Positions 53,274 to 63,236 of a stretch of DNA of 64,000 nucleotides are shown piece after piece (position 1 is the first letter of the stretch; each line of letters begins with the position of its first letter). Source of the DNA: Bacteroidales bacterium Phil12 (GTDB lineage: Bacteria > Bacteroidota > Bacteroidia > Bacteroidales > P3). The notes beneath the pieces are model-generated. The model saw nothing but the letters and a program-made list of their open reading frames with translations, ran no database searches and was not told the DNA's origin. The DNA is taken from contig NWBO01000149.1 of the NCBI GenBank assembly GCA_002633275.1, positions 124,001 to 188,000 of the forward strand, in the 5' to 3' direction. The translations under genes and the position numbers were made by a program.

Positions 53274-54875
53274 TTACTGTATTGTAAATGTCAATGAAGT
53301 ATTGGCAGCTGACATCGTTCCCGTAGGACCAACGATACGAATATCGGAAATAATAACCTTGTTGCCACGTTTCAATTTACGCAACTTGTTAATCATTTCT
53401 TGCGAAAATCTGTTACCCGTTCCATTCAATGGAATATCCGCATCGCCACCTTTTACTACCTCAAATCTGTACGAAGCGACCGAGAAATTAACAGGAAATT
53501 CAAAATCACCCTTATCAACTCTCATACCACCGGCACTAATCAACACTTCTTTTGCTATCTTACCGTCTTGGTTGTTACCAACCTTTACGATAGGCTTAGG
53601 AATTTGTTTGCAACGGAAATTCATTGAACCTAAACTCTTCACGCCTCCACCGACTTTGGCAGAAACCGATATAGTAGTTTTGCCCTGTGATTTAACGTTG
53701 GCAGTGTATGTTCCGTCTGCATTTTTACGTATTGCTCCGCCTGCACCATTTATGGAAACAACCAAATCATTGCTGTTTATACCGGGAGCAGCCACCGAAA
53801 TAGGGTTATCAACTCCTAAATACAATACGTTCATATTTGTCGGAGAAATGGTAATCGTTGGTGGTGCTACAAAGAATTCACCTGAAAAATCATAAGGAAC
53901 TTCTCCTGTTTCTTTTTTTACAAATATTGTTCCATTATATGTTCTTTTACCGACAGCATTTCCTGCAATTTTCAATCTAAGTGTTCCTGAATCCGTCTCT
54001 GTTATATTACCTGCTGCACAAGTACCTCTAAGTGCTGTGTGTGAATCCCACGCTGCTGCTATAACTTCTGCCTCGAAAGTACCGCCCTGCAACACGTAAG
54101 TCTCTTTCGGTATAACTTTGGCAACCATTCTATCCACCTTAAAGTCGTCAGCCGACACATCTGAGAACAAATTATTCACAACATCATATTCTTGGTTTAT
54201 AACCTCTGATTTTAGTTTGTTCAAAACGACAACATCGGCAACAACTATATTCTGATAGAAATTATATACCTGCCAGTTTTGTTCTTGACCTGATTGCTCA
54301 TTCTTATACTTTCCATTGGTTTTTATCTGCATTTTCTTAAAAGCTTCTCTATTTCTTTCAGGACAAAGACTGAGCATTTTGGCTTGATAAGCCTCAATTC
54401 TTTGACGCAATTTCAAAGCGTTACCTGCGCTTCCGTCCTGAGCTCCCGAACCTAAAAAGAAATTTACAGAATTAGATATTTCATCTTTCTTTGGAATATT
54501 CATATAACTTTCGGCAACAAGTTTCTTGGCTTCCTCAACTCCACCTTTCAAACCATTGGAATGCGCTATCAAAGCATATTTCAAACTATCAATATAATTA
54601 ATCATCGCTTTGCTCTCTTTTTGAACTTGCATGGCTTTGTCGTAATTTGCTTTCACCTTGTCAGGATTACCTTTCAAGGCTGTAGCAAACATTTGATAAG
54701 AATTTGTTGTTTTATCCAACAATAATTTATTCGTTACCTCCATAGAATCTCCAACAGTAATAAAACTGTTCAAAATCTCCGCAGATACGTTTAGTGCCAA
54801 CATAGCGGTGTACACTAAATACATCATTGAAATCATCCTTTGCCTCGGGGTCTCCGGGCAGTTTGTTGCACCCAT
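53274..54875 (-). CDS. gldM: Type IX secretion motor protein GldM (PorM)
   Basis: A 533-residue protein with a short cytoplasmic start (GATNCPETPRQRMISMMYLV), a single membrane helix (YTAMLALNVSAEILNSF) and a long periplasmic part: an alpha-helical first domain, then several beta domains (FFVAPPTITISPTNMNVLYL onward). This is the GldM plan. With GldL it forms the proton-driven motor that spans the periplasm. It lies between gldL (64 bp) and gldN. Confidence 0.96.
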   Translation of the reverse strand: MGATNCPETPRQRMISMMYLVYTAMLALNVSAEILNSFITVGDSMEVTNKLLLDKTTNSYQMFATALKGNPDKVKANYDKAMQVQKESKAMINYIDSLKYALIAHSNGLKGGVEEAKKLVAESYMNIPKKDEISNSVNFFLGSGAQDGSAGNALKLRQRIEAYQAKMLSLCPERNREAFKKMQIKTNGKYKNEQSGQEQNWQVYNFYQNIVVADVVVLNKLKSEVINQEYDVVNNLFSDVSADDFKVDRMVAKVIPKETYVLQGGTFEAEVIAAAWDSHTALRGTCAAGNITETDSGTLRLKIAGNAVGKRTYNGTIFVKKETGEVPYDFSGEFFVAPPTITISPTNMNVLYLGVDNPISVAAPGINSNDLVVSINGAGGAIRKNADGTYTANVKSQGKTTISVSAKVGGGVKSLGSMNFRCKQIPKPIVKVGNNQDGKIAKEVLISAGGMRVDKGDFEFPVNFSVASYRFEVVKGGDADIPLNGTGNRFSQEMINKLRKLKRGNKVIISDIRIVGPTGTMSAANTSLTFTIQ

Positions 54876-54939
54876 AATCTTTTACTTTTTAATTCAAAAT
54901 AATTTAGTTTATATTGATTTGTGATTTATGGATAATCAA

Positions 54940-55914
54940 TTAACCCTTAACTTGCATAGCAGCAAGCATATTTCCGTAAATGTCGTTCAAAGAACCAACT
55001 TTTTTGGAAAGAGCATTAACTTGTTCCTTATATTTAAGGACATTTTCAGCCGTATCTGCAAAATTGGTAACAAGGTTATCAATTCTTTCTTGTACATTCT
55101 TGGTTGCTTCCAATTGTGCAGAAGAATTTTGTATCTGCATTTCATACAAAGCATTGATTGAAGAAAGACTTGAAGCCATCGTCTTCAATTCATCTATATA
55201 TGAAGCATCTCCAACGGATAATGTGTTTGCTGTTTCTTTGTAAATATTAGCCAAAGTTGAAACAGCACTTGTTGCCTCTTGAACCGATGCCAAATATTCT
55301 CCGGAAGCCAACAAATCTTTATTCAAATAATCAGCAGTCTTTTGGTATGCTGTTGTCAAACCCTTAACTTGCGTAGAAGCCTCTCCTACATTCTTGATAA
55401 ATGTTTCAGAAGTCTCTGCTGCCTTTGCAACAGAACCCAAACCATTTGTTGTCTCTGATAAGTTTTGAAGACCTTTACCTAAACTCTCTATCAATTCAGG
55501 ACCTATTTTTGCATCTTCAAGCATTTTATCCAATTGCTGAGTTGAACCAGAACCGCTACCACCACCAAGAACGACATTACCACCGCCTTCAACTGTAATT
55601 CCACCTGATGAATTTTTTCTTTCTGCTGCAACAGCTTCTCTTCTCTGTTGCTTTTCTTCTTCGGTTAAATCTTCCATTCCTGCCAATTCAGGATAAGCCA
55701 ATGACCAGTCATATTCTACGTGTAATGGTTCAAAAGCGGAAGCAAAGAATATCAAAGATTCTATACCCATACCGATAATCAACATCGGTGTTGCACCCGG
55801 CCAGTGCTGAATCTTAAACAAAGCACCGATAATAACGATTGACGCACCCCAACCATACATCTTAGCAGTAATCTGCTTATAGGTTTTACTTCTAACAAAA
55901 CTGTCTATACCCAT
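54940..55914 (-). CDS. gldL: Type IX secretion motor protein GldL (PorL)
   Basis: A 324-residue inner-membrane protein. Two membrane helices lie near the N-terminus: about 20-35 (YGWGASIVIIGALFKIQHWPGATPMLIIGMGIESLIFFASAFEP spans both), including the conserved acidic residue in the second helix (GMGIESLIFF), the candidate proton-path glutamate. The cytoplasmic part is helical, with a Gly/Ser-rich linker (GGGNVVLGGGSGSGS) and heptad-like repeats. A stable hairpin lies between it and gldK. Confidence 0.95.
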   Translation of the reverse strand: MGIDSFVRSKTYKQITAKMYGWGASIVIIGALFKIQHWPGATPMLIIGMGIESLIFFASAFEPLHVEYDWSLAYPELAGMEDLTEEEKQQRREAVAAERKNSSGGITVEGGGNVVLGGGSGSGSTQQLDKMLEDAKIGPELIESLGKGLQNLSETTNGLGSVAKAAETSETFIKNVGEASTQVKGLTTAYQKTADYLNKDLLASGEYLASVQEATSAVSTLANIYKETANTLSVGDASYIDELKTMASSLSSINALYEMQIQNSSAQLEATKNVQERIDNLVTNFADTAENVLKYKEQVNALSKKVGSLNDIYGNMLAAMQVKG

Positions 55915-55982
55915 AATAAATTAGTTTTAATGTTTTTAGTTATTGTTTTATTTAATCTATAAAATTTATACTTTAAGTTTCG

Positions 55983-56022
55983 CAAGCAATCGGCTATCAA
56001 ATATTGAAAGCCGATTCGCTTG
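55983..56022 (-). promoter_or_regulatory. Stable hairpin between gldK and gldL
   Basis: AATCGGCT (55988-55995) pairs with AGCCGATT (56009-56016), and after a one-base bulge CAAGC (55983-55987) pairs with GCTTG (56018-56022). No U-tract follows on the transcript. It may set the gldK:gldLMN ratio by processing or attenuation. Confidence 0.55.
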
Positions 56023-56038
56023 TTAAAATATATCTTAC

Positions 56039-57418
56039 TTATCTGTTATAAACATTTGAAGATGTCTTAGGATTATCGCCTCTTACACGACCAAGATATG
56101 TTTGAACACATCTGAATCCTATATAACTCTTTGCTGTATCTTGGTATTCATAAGAACGAGTTGAAGTCTGAATAAAGAACTTGCTATCTTTCCAAGAACC
56201 ACCTCTTACAACTTTCTTTTTCATTTCCATATCTTCATCGTCAGATGCACGATAGAAATTATATTGATTCAAATCGTGAGCAAAATCATAAGAAGATGTA
56301 TTGTAAGCATCTGCACACCACTCAGCAACATTACCAGCCATATCGTAAAGACCAAAGTTATTAGGAGCATAGTGAGCAACAACAACAGTAGTAGCACCAC
56401 CATCACCGTCATAAGCACCACGCAAAGGCTTGTAGTTTGCAAGATAACAACCTCTACCATTATTTACATAAGGACCTCCCCATGGATAAGGCGAGCCATC
56501 GACACCACCTCTTGCTGCATATTCCCACTCAGCTTCTGTCGGCAAACGGAAATCACCCATACGAGCATAATCATTCTTTTCCAAATAATCATTCATTTGC
56601 GAAGTTCTCCACCAAGCAAAAGCCTGTGCCTGCATATAACTGACACCAACGACAGGATAATTGTCATACTTAGGACTATCGAAATATGAACGAGTTGCTT
56701 CATCATTGTATGAGTATGTGAAATCGTGTATCCAGCAAAGTGTATCAGGATAGATGTTTATCTTTTCTTTTTGTATAAGATTCTTTCTTGCACCTTTCAA
56801 TTGTGCAGGACGATTGTTAAATCCGGAACCTCTGTATTCGTGATTTGCCTGCTCTGCCTCCAAATCCTTTTCAGCTGCTGCATGATAATCAATCCAGGTA
56901 TAATCATATATCATTTTCGCAGCGTCAAGCTGTTGTTTATTATAAAATCTCTCGTCCGTTTTAATGTATAACTGAGACAATGCTTCTCTTTCGTCTTCGT
57001 TTTTGTTGTTATCCCAATTAATTTTAGCGTCCCAATTGATAAGCGGAGTTTCCAAATCTTGCCCCCATTGGTCTGCCTCAATCAAATACGTTTCAGGAGA
57101 AACTTCTCCAAGCAATCTGTATGCAAGGGAATCCCTTACCCAATAAACAAATTGACGATATTCGTTATTAGTTATTTCTGTCTCGTCCATCCAAAAAGAT
57201 TGCACCTGAACCGTCTTTGGAGAAAAAGCAAAAGTGTGATTTACATCCTCATCGGCAGAACCCATAGTGAAACTTCCTTGTGGAACATCAACCATTCCGT
57301 ATGGCTGCATATCCATAGTTTTAGGTCTTTCTTGCACTCCGATTAATTCGCCATTATCAGAACTACCGCAACTTATCATAACCACTGCCGTTGCTACTAA
57401 CAAAATTAGCTTTTTCAT
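56039..57418 (-). CDS. gldK: Type IX secretion lipoprotein GldK (PorK)
   Basis: A 459-residue outer-membrane lipoprotein with a formylglycine-generating-enzyme fold. The lipobox places the lipidated residue at Cys17 (VVMISCGSS). FGE-like motifs include MVDVPQGSFTMGSADEDVNH, FWMDETEITNNEYRQFVYWV, PVVGVSYMQAQAFAWWRTSQ, FRLPTEAEWEYAARGG, YDMAGNVAEWCADAY and VVRGGSWKDSKFF. In the T9SS it forms periplasmic rings with GldN. It is second in the operon after porP. Confidence 0.95.
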   Translation of the reverse strand: MKKLILLVATAVVMISCGSSDNGELIGVQERPKTMDMQPYGMVDVPQGSFTMGSADEDVNHTFAFSPKTVQVQSFWMDETEITNNEYRQFVYWVRDSLAYRLLGEVSPETYLIEADQWGQDLETPLINWDAKINWDNNKNEDEREALSQLYIKTDERFYNKQQLDAAKMIYDYTWIDYHAAAEKDLEAEQANHEYRGSGFNNRPAQLKGARKNLIQKEKINIYPDTLCWIHDFTYSYNDEATRSYFDSPKYDNYPVVGVSYMQAQAFAWWRTSQMNDYLEKNDYARMGDFRLPTEAEWEYAARGGVDGSPYPWGGPYVNNGRGCYLANYKPLRGAYDGDGGATTVVVAHYAPNNFGLYDMAGNVAEWCADAYNTSSYDFAHDLNQYNFYRASDDEDMEMKKKVVRGGSWKDSKFFIQTSTRSYEYQDTAKSYIGFRCVQTYLGRVRGDNPKTSSNVYNR

Positions 57419-57542
57419 ATCTCAATCTCCTAAATTTTATTCTATTTTATGTCTTTGCTGTCCTATATTTACGCCCTTTGTGCGTTTTTTGTTTCAATTT
57501 TTTATAAAAAACAAAACAACTATATTTTCTTATCACTTATCA

Positions 57543-57605
57543 GTTAAATAGTTTCAGATACCATTTTACTAATGTTAAATACTAATTTTTTCTTCACTCA
57601 TATCA
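57543..57605. repeat. Short 21-bp-periodic array, reverse orientation
   Basis: Units at 57543, 57564 (TTTTACTAATGTTAAATACT) and 57585. It lies in the 195-bp gap between gldK and porP, inside an otherwise continuous operon. Confidence 0.55.
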
Positions 57606-57613
57606 TTGGAACA

Positions 57614-58624
57614 TTACATATAAATGGTATTCTTATAAATCGTAGGCTTCTTAGGTGTTGATTCAAACTTGAAGCACCATCTCAAAAAGACTTCAAACGA
57701 ACCCGAACCCTGAGTGGATACTCTCGAAGTAGGAATATCATACGAAAGACCTATCTTGAAATCTTTAACCGTAAAACCGCCAAGCACCATAACCGCATCG
57801 TCTATTCTGTAAGATAAACCGCCCCAAAACTTATGCTCATACTCTGCTAAAAGAGAAGCATCAAGTTGATACGCCGAAGAAGACGCAAAATCCGTCTTAA
57901 ACAACGCAGAAGGCAAAAGTCTCCAAGAAGGATAATCCGGCAAAGTGTATTCATAGCCTGCAAGCACGTAATAAAACCTTCTGTTATTCCATTTCAGTTT
58001 ATCGCTTTTGGTTTCCATTATCTTACTCGTAGCCGCACCTATATATAATTTACCCGGAACTTGATAATAAACACCAAATCCCAAATCAAATAACATATCT
58101 TCTTTATCCAAATTATTTAATATAGGGTCTGTTGTAGGTTTTCTTTGATCGTCGGGGCCGAATTGGTCTGAGCCGATTAGTTTTGAATTATCCAATGAAG
58201 CGTTGAACATCTGGGCTTCGATTCCTATTGCCAAATTACCCGTAGGTAATTGAAATCTATAAGCATAATCCAACTTGATATATGTGTTGTTATAATATCC
58301 AATCTTATCTGAAATAACAGTAGCACCAATGCCTCCATGTAAAAACTTTACTGGCATATCGAATGAAATATTCATCGTTTCCCCTTTGGAAGCAGATGAG
58401 GAAAGCCCATTATCAGTAAGTTTCAATCCCATCCATTGTTCTCTGAAAAAACCTGTAACACATATCGCTCCGTTACTACCTGCATAGCCCGGATTGTATG
58501 ATAAACGATTAAACATATACTGTGTAAAGTGTGGCTCCTGCTGTGCATTGGCTCGCTCCACGTATAAATTCGATACAATTATAATTGATATTAATATAAC
58601 AAATATATTCTTAGTCTTCACCAT
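57614..58624 (-). CDS. porP: PorP/SprF family type IX secretion outer-membrane protein
   Basis: A 336-residue barrel. Signal peptide to about residue 27 (ERANAQQ), then the family opening EPHFTQYMFNRLSYNPGYAGSNGAICVTGFFREQW. The C-terminus includes GLSYDIPTSRVSTQGSGSFEVFLRWCF, typical of the family. PorP/SprF proteins anchor or assist the type IX machine at the outer membrane. It is the first gene of the porP-gldKLMN operon, and a -7 box (TACTTTTG) is at 58671-58678. Confidence 0.94.
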   Translation of the reverse strand: MVKTKNIFVILISIIIVSNLYVERANAQQEPHFTQYMFNRLSYNPGYAGSNGAICVTGFFREQWMGLKLTDNGLSSSASKGETMNISFDMPVKFLHGGIGATVISDKIGYYNNTYIKLDYAYRFQLPTGNLAIGIEAQMFNASLDNSKLIGSDQFGPDDQRKPTTDPILNNLDKEDMLFDLGFGVYYQVPGKLYIGAATSKIMETKSDKLKWNNRRFYYVLAGYEYTLPDYPSWRLLPSALFKTDFASSSAYQLDASLLAEYEHKFWGGLSYRIDDAVMVLGGFTVKDFKIGLSYDIPTSRVSTQGSGSFEVFLRWCFKFESTPKKPTIYKNTIYM

Positions 58625-58670
58625 AAAATAATACCTAATTTTTAACTCTTTATTTCAAAAAGAGACTGTG

Positions 58671-58678
58671 CAAAAGTA
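58671..58678 (-). promoter_or_regulatory. Candidate -7 box of the porP-gldKLMN operon
   Basis: Minus-strand TACTTTTG fits TAnnTTTG, 46 bp before the porP ATG. No TTG at the ideal distance. Confidence 0.45.
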
Positions 58679-58793
58679 AAAATTTTTTCGCACTTTTGAG
58701 CAGTTATTCCATAATTTTTTTAATTTTTTCTGTACATTTTAACTCCAAAAATCAACTTATATACTATAAATCAACTTATTAAAATTTATTCTT

Positions 58794-59513
58794 TCAATCT
58801 TTCTTCCTTACCAAATGTGCCAACGGATATTGTTTTTTAAGTTTATTTATTGCCATATTTGCGGATTTTTCATTCTCAAAAGGTCCAATATTAACATAAA
58901 CAAACTTCTCATTATAAATTTTCTCCGCAACTACCATATTCACATATTCGGTTGGTAATGTGTTTTTAATTTTTTGCACCATATCTTCTCCCTCAACAGT
59001 CTGCAATCGCACATAAAATCGGTAGTCTGCAATAATTTTTCTGTCGTTTATCAAAGAATCCATATAATGTATTTTCAAGCTATCGGTCATAGTATTCGAT
59101 GCTAATACATCGGATTGCTGCGACCAAATATCCAAATATTCTTTACCCAAAACCTCAACGGTAACATTAGATGTTCCTTTCAAACCAATTCTATCGGCTG
59201 CTATTTTAGCCAAATCTATAATTCCTCCTCTCAAACATCTATCGTTTATCTTGACCAATACAGATTTTTCCGTTTTTGGATTTGTTACTTTTACTATTGT
59301 ATTGAAAGGCAATGTGCGATGAGCCGCAGTATAACGTTTTTGCGAAAAGACCTCACCACTTGAAGTTCTTCGATTTTCAAACTTATTATGGTAATAAGTG
59401 CCTTTACAAGTAAAAACCTTATTATTAGTTTGTGCAAAACCAAATTGTGATTCAATTAAAATCAAACCAATAATAATTACCTTTCTCAGTATTTTCAAAT
59501 TAAACTTTACCAC
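58794..59513 (-). CDS. rlpA: RlpA-like septal lytic transglycosylase with SPOR domain
   Basis: A 239-residue envelope protein. Signal peptide to about residue 28 (FGFAQ). The double-psi beta-barrel of RlpA covers about 33-125 (CKGTYYHNKFENRRTSSGE, YTAAHRTLPFNTIVKVTNP, VKINDRCLRGGIIDLAKIAA), with the Asp of NDR and of IIDL matching family catalytic positions. A C-terminal SPOR-like domain (about 165-237; YRFYVRLQTVEG, FVYVNIGPFENEKSANMAI) would bind denuded septal peptidoglycan. It overlaps kdsC by 7 bp. Confidence 0.85.
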   Translation of the reverse strand: MVKFNLKILRKVIIIGLILIESQFGFAQTNNKVFTCKGTYYHNKFENRRTSSGEVFSQKRYTAAHRTLPFNTIVKVTNPKTEKSVLVKINDRCLRGGIIDLAKIAADRIGLKGTSNVTVEVLGKEYLDIWSQQSDVLASNTMTDSLKIHYMDSLINDRKIIADYRFYVRLQTVEGEDMVQKIKNTLPTEYVNMVVAEKIYNEKFVYVNIGPFENEKSANMAINKLKKQYPLAHLVRKKD

Positions 59514-60025
59514 ACTTTCGAATGTTCGTTAAACCATTTGCCGTGCAATCGCAAGACTTGTTCAATCACATCTCTCACACAGCCTTTTCCTCCTTGTTTG
59601 TCCGAAATATAATCCGAGACTTGTTTTATTTCCCAAGCCGCATCGGACGGACAAGTTGCAACACCTACGTTTTGCATTATATCGTAATCGGGTATATCGT
59701 CCCCCATATACAAAATATTTTCTTTTTTCAAATGCTTATTTGCACAATACATATTGTATATGTCTATCTTGTTGCCTGCACCGGTAAAAACGTCTTCAAC
59801 GCCCAACATCTTCATTCTACTCTCTATACTGCTACCTCTTCCGCCAGATAAAATAGCAACATTATATCCTTGTTTTATGGCATATTGTATGGCATAACCG
59901 TCTTTGACGTTACCGCTTCTCATTATTATTTCATCATTTGCCGTATAGATAAAGCCATCGCTTATCACTCCGTCATAATCAAAAATAAATGTATTAACAG
60001 TATTTAGTTTTACTTTATAATTCAT
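59507..60025 (-). CDS. kdsC: KDO-8-phosphate phosphatase (HAD family, KdsC)
   Basis: A 172-residue HAD phosphatase with the cap-less KdsC plan. The nucleophile and acid/base are Asp16 and Asp18 (FDYDGVISDG), motif II is ILSGGRGSSIE, and motif IV is YMGDDIPDYDIM. It removes phosphate from 3-deoxy-manno-octulosonate-8-P, giving KDO for LPS. It follows hldD on the same strand (73 bp) and overlaps rlpA. Confidence 0.92.
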   Translation of the reverse strand: MNYKVKLNTVNTFIFDYDGVISDGFIYTANDEIIMRSGNVKDGYAIQYAIKQGYNVAILSGGRGSSIESRMKMLGVEDVFTGAGNKIDIYNMYCANKHLKKENILYMGDDIPDYDIMQNVGVATCPSDAAWEIKQVSDYISDKQGGKGCVRDVIEQVLRLHGKWFNEHSKVW

Positions 60026-60098
60026 ATCCTTGTTTTCAAATGCTTTTAATCAAAAACGTCTCAGTCTTTTTGCAATATCACTTAAAAAAATATTAGTG

Positions 60099-61064
60099 TT
60101 AATAATAAAGATGCTCGTTTAAGTAATTAGTTACGTAATCTCTCACACCATTTTCCAAAGAATAAAAAGGCTTTTTGTAACCTGCGTTTATAAGTTTTTG
60201 GATATTGGCTTGCGTGAAATATTGATATTTATCCCTTATCATTTCGGGCATAGGAATGTATTCGATATTCTCTTGCTTTTCCATTGAAAGGAAAGTATTT
60301 TTCGCCAAATCATAAAAACTTCTTGCCTTGCCTGTGCCTACATTATATATATCACTTTTCGGTCTATTGGTCATAAGAAAATACATCACCTCAACCAAAT
60401 CCTTGACATAAACAAAGTCCCTTAATTGCATACCGTCTTCATACCCTTCTTTGTATGAACGGAACAACCCGACCTTTCCTTCTTTGTTTATCTGCTCAAA
60501 ACTATGCAAGATAACCGATGCCATACTTCCTTTATGATATTCATTAGGCCCATAAACGTTGAAGAACTTCAAGCCAGCCCAAAATGGCGGCCTTTTAGTT
60601 TGTTTTAACTGCCACAAATCAAATTCTTGTTTCGATTTACCATAAAGATTCAATGGTTTTAGGCTTTCCATTTTACTTAAATCGTCATCATACCCCTGCT
60701 CACCATTACCATACGTTGCAGCCGAAGAAGCATACACCAATGGAATTTCATTATCCGAACAAATACTCCAAATGGTTTTTGTGTAATCCAAGTTAAGTTT
60801 CAACAAAACTTCCCAACTCTGCTCGGTTGTAGCCGACCTTGCCCCCAAATGATAAACAGCAGTTATTTGCTTGGCATTATCCTTAAACCAAGCCAAGAAA
60901 TCATCTCTGTCTATGGCTTGTATGTATTTCTTATTTTTCCAATTATTTATCCTATCCTTTTTGGTAAAATCATCTACAATAACAATATCCTCAATACCCT
61001 CTTGATTGAGTTTTGAAAGCATACAACTTCCTATAAAGCCCGCTGCACCTGTTATTACTTGCAT
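60099..61064 (-). CDS. hldD: ADP-L-glycero-D-manno-heptose 6-epimerase
   Basis: A 321-residue short-chain dehydrogenase-type epimerase. The NADP site is TGAAGFIGS near the N-terminus, the catalytic pair is Tyr141-x3-Lys145 (LYGKSK), and ARSATTEQSWE and FFNVYGPNEYHKGSMASV are specific for HldD (RfaD). It makes the L-glycero heptose donor for the LPS core. It follows the deacetylase by 22 bp and precedes kdsC, forming an LPS-sugar block. Confidence 0.93.
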   Translation of the reverse strand: MQVITGAAGFIGSCMLSKLNQEGIEDIVIVDDFTKKDRINNWKNKKYIQAIDRDDFLAWFKDNAKQITAVYHLGARSATTEQSWEVLLKLNLDYTKTIWSICSDNEIPLVYASSAATYGNGEQGYDDDLSKMESLKPLNLYGKSKQEFDLWQLKQTKRPPFWAGLKFFNVYGPNEYHKGSMASVILHSFEQINKEGKVGLFRSYKEGYEDGMQLRDFVYVKDLVEVMYFLMTNRPKSDIYNVGTGKARSFYDLAKNTFLSMEKQENIEYIPMPEMIRDKYQYFTQANIQKLINAGYKKPFYSLENGVRDYVTNYLNEHLYY

Positions 61065-61086
61065 AACTTTTTGTTTTATGATAATT

Positions 61087-62400
61087 TTATTTATCTGTTT
61101 TCAATTGTTTTATTTGCCAATCATAAACTTCCCTCCAACCTTGCCATTGTCCATAATCCGATAACGATTCATTATGCCAAACGCTGACAAACTCTCCGCC
61201 CACATTTTTTATATTATCGATAATAACACCGATATGTTCTTTTGCTTTATCAACATCAAAATTCAAAGCATTTTTCATTGCCACGTCCATAATTTCAAAA
61301 GGATGCAACAAAAGATTGGTCTCACAATCTCTATCCAAATCATAGAAATTGTATGGCGTACATATACCAGCTCGAAAGCCTATGCAATCAGAATAACCCA
61401 TTGAGTAGTCTTCCTTTATGCCATACTCCAAAAGATTTCTATATGACTCAGGTAATGTAAATCTAAGGTAATGAAATCTTGACAATACAATTTCCTTGTG
61501 AATTGCCGCCTTTAACAAGCGTTTTGACATATCAATCTCGCTCGGATTTTCCATTGAATAATACGACGGATGCAGCCCTATTTCTCCGTAATCCCCAAGT
61601 CGTTTGATTAACAGTTGAAAATCTTTGTTATATACATTTACATTCTTATCCCATTTATCATAAAAAGTATATAACACGAAGAATATGGTGTTTAGTTTAT
61701 GACGCTTTAATTCGTTTATTATAAAATCGTAACTTCTCCACGGATCTTTTTCCAACGACAACAGGACTCGTATCCTTGTCTTGATACTCTGCCAATCTTT
61801 TTGCTTTATATCCCTCAATACTCCGCCTATATTTCTATATAAACTCTTTCCTTTGTAACACCACGCCTGATCTATATCTATTGTATTGATAAAATTAAAC
61901 TCTCGTTTCTTAATTTGAATATCCGGATACTTTTGCTGCAAAAATTTTCTTAATTCTTCCGCCCACATATTCACAACTGGCTTATCCAAAAAACTTTTCT
62001 TGTAAGCTATGCTGTCTTTATAACCAAATCTCAAATGACTATCTCTAATGAATGGCAGATATTCTTCATATCTTGACACCATATAAAATGTAGCGGCAAA
62101 GATGTCAAAACCTAAATTGTCGTCATCGTAATTTCTAAATATCTTTGGAGTACCTTTATCATTAAAGTAACTTATCTCAATAGAGTATATCGTAGCATCA
62201 AACAATAAATCATTTGCCGTTCTTATATACAATTCATCGCAAATCTTATCTTCACCATAAGAGAGTTTCGCACCATTGTAATCAATGAAGTATTGCTTAT
62301 CGGTAGTAACCGCATAATCCATTCCAAGCAAGTTTTCAAAAACTAACTTGAACGTATAACCCAAGCGATTAGTCTGTTTATTTGTATATATAAGCAACAT
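61087..62400 (-). CDS. Polysaccharide deacetylase family protein (NodB-like) with N-terminal DUF7033-type domain
   Basis: A 437-residue protein. The N-terminal part (YTNKQTNRLGYTFKLVFENL, DIFAATFYMVSRYEEYLPFI) is the domain found ahead of some Bacteroidota NodB-like deacetylases. The C-terminal half has the deacetylase-type segments FINTIDIDQAW, GDYGEIGLHPSYYSM and, near the end, GGEFVSVWHNESL. It lacks a signal peptide. The substrate is unknown, probably an envelope glycan. It lies between lptB and hldD; a 21-bp array precedes its start. Confidence 0.8.
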   Translation of the reverse strand: MLLIYTNKQTNRLGYTFKLVFENLLGMDYAVTTDKQYFIDYNGAKLSYGEDKICDELYIRTANDLLFDATIYSIEISYFNDKGTPKIFRNYDDDNLGFDIFAATFYMVSRYEEYLPFIRDSHLRFGYKDSIAYKKSFLDKPVVNMWAEELRKFLQQKYPDIQIKKREFNFINTIDIDQAWCYKGKSLYRNIGGVLRDIKQKDWQSIKTRIRVLLSLEKDPWRSYDFIINELKRHKLNTIFFVLYTFYDKWDKNVNVYNKDFQLLIKRLGDYGEIGLHPSYYSMENPSEIDMSKRLLKAAIHKEIVLSRFHYLRFTLPESYRNLLEYGIKEDYSMGYSDCIGFRAGICTPYNFYDLDRDCETNLLLHPFEIMDVAMKNALNFDVDKAKEHIGVIIDNIKNVGGEFVSVWHNESLSDYGQWQGWREVYDWQIKQLKTDK

Positions 62401-62407
62401 ATCAATC

Positions 62408-62470
62408 TAATGTCTTTAATCCGTGCGTTAATCTCTTTAATTAGTATATTAATCTCTCTAATCAATGTAT
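62408..62470. repeat. 21-bp-periodic array (3 units)
   Basis: Units at 62408 (TAATGTCTTTAATCCGTGCG), 62429 (TAATCTCTTTAATTAGTATA) and 62450 (TAATCTCTCTAATCAATGTA). It lies directly upstream of the deacetylase start, between two genes of the same strand. Confidence 0.75.
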
Positions 62471-62495
62471 CAGAGATGCTCGTATTTGAAACTAT

Positions 62496-63218
62496 TTATC
62501 TCAATTGGAAATTGTCTCCCAAATATTTCTTTCTTACCATTTCGTCGCTTGCAAGTTCTTGGGGCGTACCACTCTTAAAAACCTTGCCGTCAATCAACAA
62601 ATATGCCCTGTCGGTTATCCTTAATGTTTCATGTACATTGTGGTCGGTTATCAGTACTCCGATATTTTTGAATTTAAGTTTTCGTACTATTTCTTGTATA
62701 TCCTGCACCGCAATGGGATCAACACCTGCAAAAGGTTCATCTAAAAGTATAAACTTAGGATCACTCGCCAAAGCCCTTGCTATCTCGCATCTTCTTCTTT
62801 CTCCTCCCGACAATTGGTTGCCATGACTCTTTCGAATCTTTGTTAAAGAAAATTCTTCCAACAAATTTTCCATTATATCCTTGCGTTGTTCGGCGGAAAG
62901 TTTTCTAAATTCCAACACAGCCATAATATTATCCTCCACACTCAAATTTCTAAACACTGAGGCTTCTTGTGGCAAATATCCTATACCGAGTTGCGAACGT
63001 TTGTACATCGGCATTTCAGTTATCTCATTATCATCTAAAAAAACTTTACCTGCAAAAGGCTTTATCAGACCTACAATCATATAAAACGTAGTAGTTTTAC
63101 CTGCGCCATTTGGACCGAGCAAACCGACTATCTCGCCTTGATTTACTTCTATCGAAGGACCATCGACAACAACTCTGTTCTTATATTTTTTTACTACTTT
63201 GTCTGTATATAACCTCAT
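62496..63218 (-). CDS. lptB: LPS export ABC transporter ATP-binding protein LptB
   Basis: A 240-residue ABC ATPase that powers LPS transport with LptFG/LptC. Walker A is GPNGAGKTT (35-43), the signature is [19 protein letters not shown], Walker B is [16 protein letters not shown], and the H-loop is [11 protein letters not shown]. The sequence matches LptB very well. It is the first gene of the minus-strand LPS block, divergent from the gene at 63254. Confidence 0.96.
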   Translation of the reverse strand: MRLYTDKVVKKYKNRVVVDGPSIEVNQGEIVGLLGPNGAGKTTTFYMIVGLIKPFAGKVFLDDNEITEMPMYKRSQLGIGYLPQEASVFRNLSVEDNIMAVLEFRKLSAEQRKDIMENLLEEFSLTKIRKSHGNQLSGGERRRCEIARALASDPKFILLDEPFAGVDPIAVQDIQEIVRKLKFKNIGVLITDHNVHETLRITDRAYLLIDGKVFKSGTPQELASDEMVRKKYLGDNFQLR

Positions 63219-63236
63219 TTTGTACTATTTTTTCTC

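Noticed and set aside
62410..62826. 138-codon plus-strand ORF over the array and lptB
   Set aside because: Antisense to lptB; its N-terminus is the translated 21-bp repeat (SLI-type repeats).
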